A stretch of DNA of 64,000 nucleotides. It comes from DTU064 sp045588245. Its GTDB lineage: Bacteria; Bacillota; Clostridia; Oscillospirales; CAG-272. The translations under genes and the position numbers were made by a program. Below are positions 16,594 through 26,094 of the stretch, in pieces. How positions within the stretch are numbered: position 1 is the stretch's first letter; every line of letters starts with the position of its first letter. The DNA lies in assembly GCA_045588245.1 (NCBI GenBank), contig JAZNDW010000018.1:83386-147385 (forward strand). Direction: 5' to 3'. The notes under the pieces were generated by a model, which was not told the DNA's origin, ran no database searches, and saw only the letters and a program-made list of their open reading frames with translations.

Positions 16594-18390
16594 TTAAGGT
16601 TTTGGTATCGGCACTCCCGTCGTCGTCGGTTCGATCATTCTGTCAAGGCGGTAAAGCAGAAAATCACCGTCGGTTTTTGCCGCGATCGCGCTTATTATGG
16701 GCTTGTTTAGCGCAGGCTTAACGACGCTGTCAACAGCGTCGATGATGAGCCGCCGTCCGGGCAGCTCGCTCCATTTCACCGTGATGCTTCCGTTGCGGTT
16801 GAAAAATATCTTGATCCGCCGCTCTGCGGCAAGCTCAAGGCAAGCCACGCGAAGCTTTAGGACAGGAACGTCATCTTCGTTTTTTGTGAGTTCACCCGTC
16901 ACGGCAAGCTTATATATCTCGCCGTTCAGGTTATAGTCGAAGCATTCCGCCGCGTCAAATCCGACAGTAACTCGCGTCGTACGCAAGCTGTTCGTAAAAA
17001 CGACGGTGAATTTATCCGTTTGTTCGTTATACTCAAAACCGACCGTATCGACGCCAACGTCGTAATTGTTTGCAATAACCTGCGTCAAAAGCGGCAAAAC
17101 ACTCACGTTTTCGGAGCCGAGCTTATATTTCCTGCCGTTTTGACGCTTGCAACAGTCGGGGACGGCGGGCGGTGTCGGCTCGGCAAAGATCCTGCCGAAA
17201 AGCCCCTTTTTTACGTATTTTTTATTGACTTTTTTAGGCTCGTATAAAGACGCAGAACGGCAAAAGCGATCAAGGCACTCCTGCGCGGCTCTGTTTTCGG
17301 GCAATTTGCCGGAATAAAAATTTCTGTCGCACAAGAAAAATTCCTCAATTATATCCGTCATGCGGCACGTCTGAAAGAGCACGTCGTTTGCTGCCGTTGT
17401 GACAACGACAACATCAAGATCGGGATAAACGATGATGTTCTGCCCGAACAGTCCGTTACAGACGACGGAGCCGGAACGTGCGCCGCACCAAAGGTGCCGC
17501 GCGTAGCCGTATTTGCCCATATCTTGAGGTGTGTCGAAGGTCTTTTCCGTCATTTTTTCGATCCACACCTCCGAAACGATGCGTTTTCCGCGCCACTGTC
17601 CGCGGCGCAGAATCAGCTCGCCGAGCTTCGCCATATCCTCGGGCAAAAGATAAAGCCCCCAGCCGCCCTTCGTGATCTCTTTCGGGCACGTTTCCCAATG
17701 GTACGTGGTGATCCCGAGAGGCGACCAAAGACGCGGCAGCAAAAACTCCGACACTGTTTGACCCGTCAGCTTCGTCACGATGGCTGAAAGGATATATGAA
17801 TTCATACTGTTGTACGCAAATTCACTTCCCGGCTCGAATTTGACAGCGGATTCAAAGAATCCGCGCACCCAGTCCTCATCCGTAACGCTTCCGATCTCCG
17901 CAAAAGACACTCCGCTCGACATCGACAAAAGATGGTCGACCTTTATGCTCTTGTATTTGGAGAACGGCACCGTTTTTACCTCAGGGAAAAACGAGATCAC
18001 GTCATCGTCGAGCGAGAGCTTACCCTCGTCGATAAGCATTCCGACAGCAAGTGCCGTCACCGTCTTGCAAACGGAATGGGTGACGTGCCATATCTGCGTT
18101 GAATACGGACGTCGCGACATCTCCGCAACGACGGCACCGTGACGGAGTATCATTATCGAATGTAAATTAACGTCCTCATCCTCACAAAGACGCAAAAACA
18201 GCTTTTCGACAGCACCGCTGTCGATGCCGGCTGCCTCCGGCGTCGTCCGCGGAAGCGGTGCATGCTGCGTTATGCCGCCGGGGAAAGGCGCTTTCTGCGG
18301 CATCGTTTTCACATATTGAGATTTTCCGGGGCGAAGCAAAAACAGATCCGTGATCACGTCAAGCGCGCGTTTTTGCTGTAATATTTCCAT
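16594..18390 (-). CDS. Class C beta-lactamase-related serine hydrolase
   Basis: A member of the serine beta-lactamase/penicillin-binding-protein-like family (COG1680), which includes esterases and D-aminopeptidases. The nucleophile motif SVCK (Ser106, Lys109) and the Tyr motif YNS (193-195) are in place. The C-terminal ~230 residues form an additional beta-rich domain (VGFEYNEQTDKF, GRRLIID). No signal peptide is seen, so it is probably cytoplasmic and more likely an esterase/peptidase than a drug-inactivating lactamase. The start at 18390 is supported by GGAG seven bases upstream. The longer frame from 18444 overlaps the terminator of the upstream operon. Confidence 0.82.
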   Translation of the reverse strand: MEILQQKRALDVITDLFLLRPGKSQYVKTMPQKAPFPGGITQHAPLPRTTPEAAGIDSGAVEKLFLRLCEDEDVNLHSIMILRHGAVVAEMSRRPYSTQIWHVTHSVCKTVTALAVGMLIDEGKLSLDDDVISFFPEVKTVPFSKYKSIKVDHLLSMSSGVSFAEIGSVTDEDWVRGFFESAVKFEPGSEFAYNSMNSYILSAIVTKLTGQTVSEFLLPRLWSPLGITTYHWETCPKEITKGGWGLYLLPEDMAKLGELILRRGQWRGKRIVSEVWIEKMTEKTFDTPQDMGKYGYARHLWCGARSGSVVCNGLFGQNIIVYPDLDVVVVTTAANDVLFQTCRMTDIIEEFFLCDRNFYSGKLPENRAAQECLDRFCRSASLYEPKKVNKKYVKKGLFGRIFAEPTPPAVPDCCKRQNGRKYKLGSENVSVLPLLTQVIANNYDVGVDTVGFEYNEQTDKFTVVFTNSLRTTRVTVGFDAAECFDYNLNGEIYKLAVTGELTKNEDDVPVLKLRVACLELAAERRIKIFFNRNGSITVKWSELPGRRLIIDAVDSVVKPALNKPIISAIAAKTDGDFLLYRLDRMIEPTTTGVPIPKP

Positions 18391-18442
18391 ATAAAACTCC
18401 AGTTCGCCGCACGCGGCGCCACAAATAATAACGGCATGATGC

Positions 18443-18486
18443 AAAAATACGCCGTATAATCATGATACCACGACGCATACGGCGTA
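18443..18486 (-). terminator. Terminator of the queA-to-rluD operon
   Basis: On the minus strand TACGCCGTAT (18477-18486) pairs with ATACGGCGTA (18448-18457) and is followed by T5. The loop is long (19 bases). Confidence 0.65.
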
Positions 18487-18529
18487 AAATGCAATAACTT
18501 GTAAATTTTTAGTTACTTATAAAATTTTT

Positions 18530-19513
18530 TCATTCTTCCTCTAATTTCAAGAGCAGCTTGCTGAAATTTTCGGGAAGCGGCGAGGAAAACGACACCGTTT
18601 CGTTCGTTCGCGGATGTCTGAATGACAAACGATAAGCGTGAAGCGCCTGTCCGTCAAAGAGCGCGGCGTTCGCTCGCTCGAAGCGAGTTCTGCCCGCACC
18701 GTACACCTCATCTCCCGCAACGGGGTGCGAGATGTGCGCCATATGAACGCGGATCTGATGCGTTCTGCCCGTATGGAGTCTACATGAAACGAGAGAGAAA
18801 AGCTCTCCCTCGCGGGAGCGAAGTCTGCTCTCCACCTTATAATCCGTGACCGCCGTGCGTGCTTTGCCGCCCGCGGTGATGACCGCCATACGTTTTCTGT
18901 CAACGGGATGGCGCCCTATGGGTGCGTTGACGGTGCCCTCTCGCTCGCGCGGCTCGCCGACGAGGATCGCTTTATATTCGCGGTACATCTCGTGCGTTGA
19001 AAGCTGCTCGGAAAGGCTCGTGTGCGCTGCGTCGTTTTTTGCCACAGCGAGCAGTCCGCTCGTTTGCTTGTCAATTCTGTGAACGATTCCGGGACGCATG
19101 ACACCTCCGATTCCCGACAGCGAATCACCGCAATGGTATAGGAGCGCATTGACGAGCGTGCCCGTTTCGTTGCCCGGTGCGGGGTGCACGACCATTCCCG
19201 ACGGCTTGTTTATTATGATAATGTCATCGTCCTCGTATATAACGTCGAGCGGAATATTCTCGGGCTTCGCCTCGTACTCCTGCGGCTCGGGGAGCAAAAC
19301 CTCAACGGTGTCGCCGACGGCGAGCACCGTTTTTTTGTTTACGTCACGCCGTATTCCCATAGCAGAGTATATCTCCACCGATCCGTCAGCGATGACACGC
19401 TGTGCCTGCGAGCGCGACAGCTCCGTGACACAGGCAAGAAAAACGTCGAGGCGTGCCCCGGCGTTTTCTTCTGTAGCGGTATATATTTCTTTGTCAAATT
19501 CTTTACTGTTCAT
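18530..19513 (-). CDS. rluD: Ribosomal large subunit pseudouridine synthase (RluD family)
   Basis: An RluA/RluD-family enzyme that isomerises uridines in 23S rRNA. An S4 RNA-binding domain covers residues ~18-75 (ARLDVFLACVTELSRSQAQRVI). The catalytic domain contains IINKPSGMVVHPAPG and the active-site loop HRIDKQTSG with the catalytic Asp. GRTHQIRVH and GDEVYG complete the family signature. The ATG overlaps the end of lspA by eleven bases, so the two are translated from one transcript. The usual Firmicutes order lspA-rluD is kept. The last gene of the operon. Confidence 0.92.
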   Translation of the reverse strand: MNSKEFDKEIYTATEENAGARLDVFLACVTELSRSQAQRVIADGSVEIYSAMGIRRDVNKKTVLAVGDTVEVLLPEPQEYEAKPENIPLDVIYEDDDIIIINKPSGMVVHPAPGNETGTLVNALLYHCGDSLSGIGGVMRPGIVHRIDKQTSGLLAVAKNDAAHTSLSEQLSTHEMYREYKAILVGEPREREGTVNAPIGRHPVDRKRMAVITAGGKARTAVTDYKVESRLRSREGELFSLVSCRLHTGRTHQIRVHMAHISHPVAGDEVYGAGRTRFERANAALFDGQALHAYRLSFRHPRTNETVSFSSPLPENFSKLLLKLEEE

Positions 19514-20042
19514 CTTCGTTCCCGGTCGTTTCGTGTTGCTTTACGGCTTTTTCGGCTTTATACTCTCTGACGAGGTCTGCCGCAAGGTAACATATCAGCA
19601 AAAATGCGCCAACGCATACAAAAGAATCCGAGCCGTTGAAAACGGCGAAATCTATAAGCCTGAAATCGATAAAATCGACGACGAAGCCGAGGGAGATACG
19701 GTCTATCATGTTACCGATGCCGCCGCCGAGGATCATGGATAGACAGATCGACGCGAACGGATACTGCCGCCCGTATTTTATGAGCACAACGGCAATAATA
19801 ACGATCGCAACGGTTGATACCGTCATAAATATCCAACGGCTGTTCTTCATCATGCCAAATGCGGCACCCGTGTTTTCAACGTACGTCAGATGAAGCGCAT
19901 CTTTGATTATCGGCACCGTGTCAACGACGGTGAGATACTTGACGGCGTACCACTTTGTTATCTGGTCTATCCCCACCGAAACGGTAACGATGAGGATATA
20001 CCAAAAATAGAGTATCGGGGATCTTTTCGTTTCCGTCGTCAT
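19503..20042 (-). CDS. lspA: Lipoprotein signal peptidase (signal peptidase II)
   Basis: A membrane aspartyl protease that removes the signal peptide from diacylglyceryl-prolipoproteins. Four transmembrane helices are visible in 179 residues. Conserved boxes are ENTGAAFG, GGGIGNMIDR (first catalytic Asp) and VVDFIDF (second catalytic Asp). The start is the ATG at 20042, which overlaps the ileS stop codon as ATGA. The longer frame from 20132 lies inside ileS. Several substrates (lipobox proteins) are encoded in this window, for example at 3069, 9090, 36549 and 45452. Confidence 0.95.
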   Translation of the reverse strand: MTTETKRSPILYFWYILIVTVSVGIDQITKWYAVKYLTVVDTVPIIKDALHLTYVENTGAAFGMMKNSRWIFMTVSTVAIVIIAVVLIKYGRQYPFASICLSMILGGGIGNMIDRISLGFVVDFIDFRLIDFAVFNGSDSFVCVGAFLLICYLAADLVREYKAEKAVKQHETTGNEDEQ

Positions 20043-22846
20043 ACGTTTACGGTCTCTTCGCAGCGGCGGCAGAGAACACCGCCCTCCTCGTCGTGTACGC
20101 AATCCGTAGAATACTTCCAGCAACGGTCGCAACGCTCGCCGTCTGCAGGCGATACGAGAACGGCAACGGTTCCGTTTTCGGGGACGAATGCGCCTTCGGG
20201 TGCTGTATCTTCATTATGGATCGCAACGCCTGAGGTGATAAAGATGTCCTCAAGCTCGTTTGCCTCAAAGGAAGAAAGAAGCGCAAACTTCTCAGCGTCA
20301 GCCGTATAGATGTCAACCTTTGCGTCGAGAGATTTACCGATCTTCTTGTCTGCTCTTGCAAGCTCAAGCGCACTTGTCACAGCATCACGCTCCGCAAAGA
20401 GAGCGTCGTAATGAGCCGCGATCTCGGAAAATGCCCATTCGGGCTTATATTCGGGCATGGGATTGCAGAATACGCTTTCCTTAACGTCGTCTTTTGCGTG
20501 AGGCATGAACTGCCAGATCTCCTCGCCCGTGAAGACGATGAGGGGCGCTACGAGGCGCGTGAGCGAGGAAAGGAGCAGATACATCGCAGTCTGCGCGGAA
20601 CGGCGAGCCTTCGACGTCTTTGCCGCGGTATAAACGCGATCCTTTGTGATGTCGATATAGAGCTTCGACAGGTCGATGGTGCAGAAATTATTGACGGAAT
20701 GATATACGACGTGGAATTCGTACGTATCGTATGCTTCGCGGACCGTCTTCGCAAGCGAATTGAGTCTTGAGAGTACCCACTTGTCGATATCGTAAAGCTC
20801 GTCAACGGGCAGCATATCCGTGTCAGGATCAAAGTCACCGATGTTCGCCATAAGGATACGGGAGGTGTTTCTGATCTTGCGGTACGTTTCGGAGAGCTGC
20901 TTGAAAATGTTATCGGAAACGCGGACGTCGACTCTGTAGTCGCTCGATGCCGCCCACAGACGAACGAGGTCTGCGCCGTACTTTTTGATAACGTCCTCGG
21001 GGTAAATGGAGTTGCCGAGCGACTTGTGCATCGCCTTGCCCTCGCCGTCAACTACCCAGCCGTGCGTCAGAACTGCCTTATAGGGAGCCTGCGGCTCGCC
21101 CTTTGCGCCGACTGCCGTCAGCATGGAGGACTGGAACCAACCGCGATACTGGTCTGCGCCCTCAAGATAGAGGTCTGCGGGCCAATGAACGCCTTCTTTA
21201 TTTTCGATGGTTGCAAAGTGGCTCGAGCCCGAGTCAAACCAACCGTCAAGCGTATCGGTTTCTTTTGTAAAGTGAACACCGCCGCAATGCGGGCAAACGA
21301 AGCCTTCGGGCAAAATCGAGCTTGCCTCGTCCTCGTACCATGCGTTCGAGCCGCGATCAGCGAAGAGCTTCGCTACAGCGTCGATGGTTTCGGGAGTGGA
21401 GATGACCTCGCCGCAGTCGGCGCAGTAGAATACGGGAATGGGAAGACCCCAATGACGCTGACGGGAAATACACCAGTCTGCGCGTTCGCGGATCATGGAC
21501 GTGATGCGGTCACCGCCCCAAGCGGGAATCCATTCTACCTTTTCAGCCGCCTTGATGGCGTCGTCCTTGAATGCGTTAACGGAGCAGAACCACTGAGGAG
21601 TAGCGCGGAAGATGATCGGCTGCTTGCAACGCCAGCAATGCGGATAGGAGTGCGTTACCTCTTCGGAAGCGAAGAGAGCTCCGGACTGCTGCATATCGGC
21701 AAGGATCGCCGTATTCGATTCTTCGTAGTACATACCGGCGTATTTGCCTGCTTCTTCTGTCTGATAACCTCTGTCGTCAACAGGAACGACGATGTCGATA
21801 CCGTACTTTTTGCAGGTCATATAGTCGTCCGCGCCGAAGCCGGGAGCTGTGTGTACGCAACCTGTACCGCTGTCCATTGTAACGTAGTCTGCGTTGACAA
21901 CGACGCTTTCACGGTCAAGGAAGGGGTGACGCGCGCGCATAAATTCAAAGTCGCGGCCCTTCATAGTCTTGATGACCTCGTACGTTCCAATGCCGCCTTC
22001 GCTCATCGTGCGCTCGGAGAGAGCTTCAGCAACGATGTAGCATTCGCCGTTTTCGGTCTTGATAACGGCATAATCCTCAACAGGAGAGAGCGCAATGGCA
22101 AGGTTGCCTGGGAGCGTCCACGTAGTCGTTGTCCAGATGATGAAATACGTTCTGTCGAGGTCGCAAACGTCGGCGAGAAGCCCCTTGTCGTCGCAAACCT
22201 TGAACTTAACGTAAATGGAGGTACATTTGTCGTCTCTGTATTCAATTTCGGCTTCTGCGAGTGCCGTTTCGTCATGCGGGCACCAGTAAACGGGCTTGAG
22301 TCCCTTATAAATGTAGCCGCGATTGAACATTTCGCCGAACACCTTGACCTCACGCGCCTCAAATTCGGGACGCATGGTAAGGTACGGTTCATCCCAATCC
22401 GCTGTTACGCCGAGGCGAATGAACGACTTCATCTGGATGTCAACGTAATCCTCTGCGAACTTTTCGCAGGCGGTACGGAACTCAGGAATGCTCATGCGCT
22501 TGCGGTCAAGCTTGGATTTTTTAATGATTGCGGATTCGATCGGCATTCCGTGGTTATCCCAGCCGGGAGTAAAAGGAACGCGATAGCCTTCCATAGACTT
22601 GGACTTGTTGATAAAATCCTTAAGTATCTTGTTAAGAGCCGTTCCCATGTGAATATTACCGTTGGAGAAAGGAGGGCCGTCGTGAAGAACGAACGTGGGT
22701 TTTCCTTCGTTAACCTCGAGCATTTTATGATAAAGATCGATGCTACTCCAATATTCGAGCATTTTAGGCTCGCGTTCGGGCAGATTTGCTCTCATCGAAA
22801 ACTCTGTTTTCGGCAGGTTCAGTGTGCTTGTGTAGTCTTTAGCCAT
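20039..22846 (-). CDS. ileS: Isoleucyl-tRNA synthetase
   Basis: A class I aminoacyl-tRNA synthetase of 935 residues. The HIGH-type motif is NGNIHMGTALNK near residue 62. The KMSKS loop is the variant KAMHKS in GEGKAMHKSLGNS. The CP1 editing domain lies between them. A C-terminal zinc site has Cys pairs CDRC and CRRC, as in bacterial IleRS type 1. It starts 13 bases after divIVA and overlaps lspA by four bases. No T-box leader can fit in the 13-base gap, so control must come from upstream in the operon or be post-transcriptional. Confidence 0.96.
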   Translation of the reverse strand: MAKDYTSTLNLPKTEFSMRANLPEREPKMLEYWSSIDLYHKMLEVNEGKPTFVLHDGPPFSNGNIHMGTALNKILKDFINKSKSMEGYRVPFTPGWDNHGMPIESAIIKKSKLDRKRMSIPEFRTACEKFAEDYVDIQMKSFIRLGVTADWDEPYLTMRPEFEAREVKVFGEMFNRGYIYKGLKPVYWCPHDETALAEAEIEYRDDKCTSIYVKFKVCDDKGLLADVCDLDRTYFIIWTTTTWTLPGNLAIALSPVEDYAVIKTENGECYIVAEALSERTMSEGGIGTYEVIKTMKGRDFEFMRARHPFLDRESVVVNADYVTMDSGTGCVHTAPGFGADDYMTCKKYGIDIVVPVDDRGYQTEEAGKYAGMYYEESNTAILADMQQSGALFASEEVTHSYPHCWRCKQPIIFRATPQWFCSVNAFKDDAIKAAEKVEWIPAWGGDRITSMIRERADWCISRQRHWGLPIPVFYCADCGEVISTPETIDAVAKLFADRGSNAWYEDEASSILPEGFVCPHCGGVHFTKETDTLDGWFDSGSSHFATIENKEGVHWPADLYLEGADQYRGWFQSSMLTAVGAKGEPQAPYKAVLTHGWVVDGEGKAMHKSLGNSIYPEDVIKKYGADLVRLWAASSDYRVDVRVSDNIFKQLSETYRKIRNTSRILMANIGDFDPDTDMLPVDELYDIDKWVLSRLNSLAKTVREAYDTYEFHVVYHSVNNFCTIDLSKLYIDITKDRVYTAAKTSKARRSAQTAMYLLLSSLTRLVAPLIVFTGEEIWQFMPHAKDDVKESVFCNPMPEYKPEWAFSEIAAHYDALFAERDAVTSALELARADKKIGKSLDAKVDIYTADAEKFALLSSFEANELEDIFITSGVAIHNEDTAPEGAFVPENGTVAVLVSPADGERCDRCWKYSTDCVHDEEGGVLCRRCEETVNV

Positions 22847-22859
22847 TGTAAAGATCTCC

Positions 22860-24122
22860 TTAAATGTCGTCTATATCGTTATTTTTCTTTGTCGGTACGG
22901 TTTCGATCTTATTTTCCGTATCGGCAAAGAAATAATTGAATTCGTCAAAATCATGTGTTTCGAAGCTTTCCCCGTCAGCGTCGACATCGTCATCGCCGAT
23001 TTCAGCGACGCTGCTTTCAGTCGGTGCATATCGCTCTTTTAAGAGCTGAAGAAGCGCTTCCGCATCTTCGTCGAGCTCGGACTCGGACTCGGACTCACTC
23101 ACGGGCACGGGCTGCGGTTTCTTTGCAGCTCGGCTGATCTTATATGATCTCTTTTTCACCTTCGGCTTTGAGGGTGTTTGTACGGGCTCGATCGGCTCGG
23201 TCGGTTCAGCCGTAGACTCGGCTTCCGTCACGGTCGGCTCATCCTCATCGGTCACGGGGGTGTCAATGTGGATCTGTTCGGGTTCGTCCTCGGGAAGCTC
23301 GAACGAAAATTCTTCGCCCTCCTCCGTCGGAACAGCGAACAATCCGTCCATGAACGAGTCTATATCGTCGGGCAACGTCGGCTCGATCTCAATTTCGCTT
23401 TCGGTTTCACCGTCGGCTTCGGTCACTTCTGCGGGCTCTTCGGCTTCCGCTTCATTTTCTGCGTCCGACACCTGCAAAGCGTCGTATTCAACCTCAGTTT
23501 CCAGAGCGTCGTCGGCATCGGCAAGAAGCGCTTCAAGATCAAATACGGCTTCGTCCGTGAACTGTTCTATAATCTCGGCTTCGTCTTCGGGAACATCAAA
23601 TTCGATTTCCTCGACAACTTCAGTTTCGGTTTCGTCCTCCGTCGCCTCAGCCTCTGCCTCAATCTCGACTTCAGCTTCGACTTCAGCTTCGACTTCAACC
23701 TCAACCTCTGCTTCAGATTCAGCTTCAGCTTCTGCCTCGGCTTGAATCACGGGATCCTCCGCTGCGCTCTTTTCCTTCTCTTCTTCATCGGTAAAAAGCG
23801 TGCCTTCCATCACAGACAGCTCGGTCTTGAGACGCTCAAGATCGCTCTGCAGTCTGGTGACGACCTCACGGCACAAATCAAAGACTCTTTCATCAACGGG
23901 TTTCCCCGTTGCGGAGCCCTGTTCGCGGTCCGCCGCCGCTTTATGAAGCTCGTCAATGCAGTTATATGCTGCCTCAAGTTTGCGCGTCAGCTCGTCGTTT
24001 TCACGGCGAAGCGTTTCATACGACGTCGCAATATAGTCAAGGTATGACTGCACTTCGTTTTTGGCGTATCCGCCGATAGCGTGCGAAAATTCTTTTTTTC
24101 TGATTTCACGCGGTAAAAGCAT
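22860..24122 (-). CDS. divIVA: DivIVA-domain protein with a long acidic low-complexity region
   Basis: A cell-division/polar scaffold of the DivIVA family. The N-terminal lipid-binding domain is clear (MLLPREIRKKEFSHAIGGYAKNEV, then YLDYI), followed by coiled coil to about residue 105. Unusually, residues ~112-180 are almost entirely Glu, Ala and Val (EAEVEVEVEAEVEAEVE), encoded by short imperfect DNA repeats. A further long acidic linker and a basic KPKVKKRSYK patch near residue 318 precede the C-terminus. At 420 residues it is much longer than the usual 150-250. The ATG at 24122 has AGGAG seven bases upstream; the frame from 24233 starts without one. Position between ylmH and ileS is canonical. 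Confidence 0.87.
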   Translation of the reverse strand: MLLPREIRKKEFSHAIGGYAKNEVQSYLDYIATSYETLRRENDELTRKLEAAYNCIDELHKAAADREQGSATGKPVDERVFDLCREVVTRLQSDLERLKTELSVMEGTLFTDEEEKEKSAAEDPVIQAEAEAEAESEAEVEVEVEAEVEAEVEIEAEAEATEDETETEVVEEIEFDVPEDEAEIIEQFTDEAVFDLEALLADADDALETEVEYDALQVSDAENEAEAEEPAEVTEADGETESEIEIEPTLPDDIDSFMDGLFAVPTEEGEEFSFELPEDEPEQIHIDTPVTDEDEPTVTEAESTAEPTEPIEPVQTPSKPKVKKRSYKISRAAKKPQPVPVSESESESELDEDAEALLQLLKERYAPTESSVAEIGDDDVDADGESFETHDFDEFNYFFADTENKIETVPTKKNNDIDDI

Positions 24123-24267
24123 AGTGTTCTCCTCGCCGCCGCAAACAGCGGCACAAATATTTGACGAGATCCCCGAAGCCGCACTTCGAAGGATACTGTC
24201 GTGAAACTGTCCGTAGTCTTCGTGGAGGAACACGCACGTTTCACGCTATTTTCAGTTTCTCTGTCGT

Positions 24268-25080
24268 TTATACGTATTTTTCGGCAAACAGCCGCAGCCG
24301 TCCGCTTCGCGTCACACCGTCTGTGCCGCGTATGATAAATTTCCCCTTGCCTCGCACCGAAAGAATGCTGCCTGCGGCAATAACGGCATCGGGCTTATAA
24401 AGCACTTCGTAATCAAGCTCGCAAAGCCCCGCGCGAAGATACTCCTTGGCGCGCTCTCGCGAGCAATTTATGAGCGCCGCTATAACGGCGTCCGCTCTCA
24501 TTGACGCAACAGTGTCCGTTATCGGCTCCGTGCGCTTCTGCGCGGCAAAGCCGGTAGGCAAAACGGTCTTTCTGACCGTTATCGCATCGCGTCCCACTCG
24601 AATGAGATTGGTTGCGATATATTCCGCGATCTTGCAATCACAAAAAACGTACGCACCCTCCTCGTCAACTAAAATATCGCCAACGAAGCTTCTCTTTATG
24701 CCGAGCGCCAATATAGATCCCATATAATCTCTGTGCGTCAGTTTTTTATATCCGCTGGGATAGATACGCAAAACGGCAACGTCTTCCTCAGCGTAGCTTG
24801 ACGCCGTACGCCACAGCGCGTCCTCGTCCCCGTCAGAAACGTCGTAAAGTGCGTAATCGGGCAGGCACACAATCCTTGCGCGTTCCGCGTCGCGGTAGCC
24901 GCCAAAAAAAGCAAAACGTCCGGCATGACCGGCACCGTTCAGGATAACTTTAGCGTAATGTATTTTTTGCGGATCCAGAAACTCGCTTAATGAAGCCTCT
25001 CCCCTGTCTGCCGCCGACATAAGCTCAAGCACCCGCTTACCGAAAAGCTCGTGTTCTGCGTCCATATACTGTTGCTTCAT
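24268..25080 (-). CDS. ylmH: YlmH-like RNA-binding protein (S4 domain)
   Basis: A division-cluster RNA-binding protein. Residues ~1-170 match the YlmH N-terminal region (DPQKIHYAKVILNG, GYRDAERARIVCLP, PSGYKKLTHRDYMGSILALGIKR, GDILVDEEGAYVFC). Residues ~185-260 form an S4 domain (MRADAVIAALINCSRERAKEYL, VLYKPDAVIAAGSILSVRGKGKF). In Bacillus/Streptococcus relatives the protein binds RNA and acts in ribosome-associated quality control. Its start overlaps the ylmG stop by four bases. Confidence 0.9.
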   Translation of the reverse strand: MKQQYMDAEHELFGKRVLELMSAADRGEASLSEFLDPQKIHYAKVILNGAGHAGRFAFFGGYRDAERARIVCLPDYALYDVSDGDEDALWRTASSYAEEDVAVLRIYPSGYKKLTHRDYMGSILALGIKRSFVGDILVDEEGAYVFCDCKIAEYIATNLIRVGRDAITVRKTVLPTGFAAQKRTEPITDTVASMRADAVIAALINCSRERAKEYLRAGLCELDYEVLYKPDAVIAAGSILSVRGKGKFIIRGTDGVTRSGRLRLFAEKYV

Positions 25081-25355
25081 GATAACATAATCAAAATCAG
25101 CTCAATCAGTATGAGCAGAAGGTATGCGACTATTAACGACAGATCGATCGGCACACGGTCAGCGCCCGGTATACGATCCATAAAGCCTCTGACAAACGAA
25201 AGAAGCGGCTCTGTTACCGTATTCACAAAAACCGCGACAGGTCCGTCCTCATCAAACGGCAAAAACGGCAAAATAGCACGCATCAAAAGAAAAAGCGAAT
25301 ACGCAGTCAGAATGAACCGCGCCGCCGTTTCCAGGAGAGTTAAAACTATCTGCAT
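25077..25355 (-). CDS. ylmG: YggT/YlmG family membrane protein
   Basis: A 92-residue two-helix membrane protein of the YggT family. Helix 1 is at about residues 5-30 and helix 2 at about 68-92. The central loop PLLSFVRGFMDRIPGADRVPIDLS is family-typical. It is found next to sepF and ylmH across Firmicutes; its exact role in division is not settled. Translation is coupled to ylmH through an ATGA overlap. Confidence 0.9.
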   Translation of the reverse strand: MQIVLTLLETAARFILTAYSLFLLMRAILPFLPFDEDGPVAVFVNTVTEPLLSFVRGFMDRIPGADRVPIDLSLIVAYLLLILIELILIMLS

Positions 25356-25380
25356 CGATGCACCTGTAAAATTGACAGTT

Positions 25381-25417
25381 AAAATGCCGTATCCAACATC
25401 GCCGGATACGGCATTTT
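25381..25417 (-). terminator. Hairpin between sepF and ylmG
   Basis: A 14-base perfect stem (25381-25394 with 25404-25417) with four T on the minus-strand exit. It could partially terminate or process the operon transcript between sepF and ylmG. Confidence 0.55.
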
Positions 25418-25440
25418 ACCGTTTGTTGTCTGGTAAAAAA

Positions 25441-26013
25441 TCAATAGCCGTAGTTGGCGTCGTCATCGTCTTCAGCCGGAGCTACGGGAGCCGATGCGGG
25501 AGCCTTGCGCTGTTCACGGAGAGTTTCTCCGCTTACGTCAACGTTGCTGGGCGTGATGATGTATGCGTTATTGGCAATACGCTTGAGCGAACCGTCGATA
25601 GAATATGCAACGCCGGAAAGGAAGTCGATAAGACGGCGGGACGTTTCTTTGTCAGTTGCTTCAAGGTTGAGCACAACGGTGCGCTGGCTGAGAAGGTGGT
25701 CCGCGATCTGCGATACGTTTTTGAAGCTGTCGGGACGGATGACCTTCATCTGAAGAGCTGAGCCGCCGATATTGATTCCGCCGGAGAACGACGTTGAGGG
25801 TGCGCTTGCGGGCTGCTGGTATCCTGTGCTGTACTGACCGGGCTGAGCATATCCCGTGTTATACTGACCTGCAGACTGTGCGTTCTGCTGGGGCTGTTCG
25901 GGTTCGGAAACGTAGCCGTCGCTGATATCTTCAGAGTAGAAATCGTCGTCGTATGCGTTGTCGTCGTATTCGTCAGTTCCTGTAAATTTTCTGATCTTAT
26001 CCATGAATCCCAT
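25441..26013 (-). CDS. sepF: Cell division protein SepF
   Basis: A SepF/YlmF FtsZ-bundling and membrane-anchoring protein. The N-terminal amphipathic helix MGFMDKIRKF is the membrane anchor. A 70-residue Gln/Tyr/Gly/Ser-rich linker follows. The SepF core is at about 88-165 (MKVIRPDSFKNVSQIADHLLSQRTVVLNLEATD split over helix and strand, then RLIDFLSGVAYSIDGSLKRI). The C-terminus is acidic. GGAGG lies eleven bases before the ATG. Middle gene of the division cluster. Confidence 0.95.
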   Translation of the reverse strand: MGFMDKIRKFTGTDEYDDNAYDDDFYSEDISDGYVSEPEQPQQNAQSAGQYNTGYAQPGQYSTGYQQPASAPSTSFSGGINIGGSALQMKVIRPDSFKNVSQIADHLLSQRTVVLNLEATDKETSRRLIDFLSGVAYSIDGSLKRIANNAYIITPSNVDVSGETLREQRKAPASAPVAPAEDDDDANYGY

Positions 26014-26094
26014 TGTTTTTTAATCCTCCGAAATATGTATTGATTATTTTTCGTTTTTTACGGTGACGGCGGCGAGGCGTCAGGTCGATACACG

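Noticed and set aside
16594..18390. Beta-lactam resistance gene
   Set aside because: Has SxxK and YxN but no signal peptide and a long extra C-terminal domain; better described as a general serine hydrolase of the same fold.
22847..22859. T-box leader for ileS
   Set aside because: Only 13 bases separate divIVA and ileS, leaving no room for a T-box.
21026..22939. 637-codon open frame antisense to ileS
   Set aside because: It mirrors the codon bias of ileS, has no ribosome binding site, promoter or recognisable domain, and crosses the ileS/divIVA boundary.
23260..23745. Ser/Ala-repeat frame on the plus strand
   Set aside because: Produced by reading the divIVA Glu/Ala repeats in antisense; no start signal.
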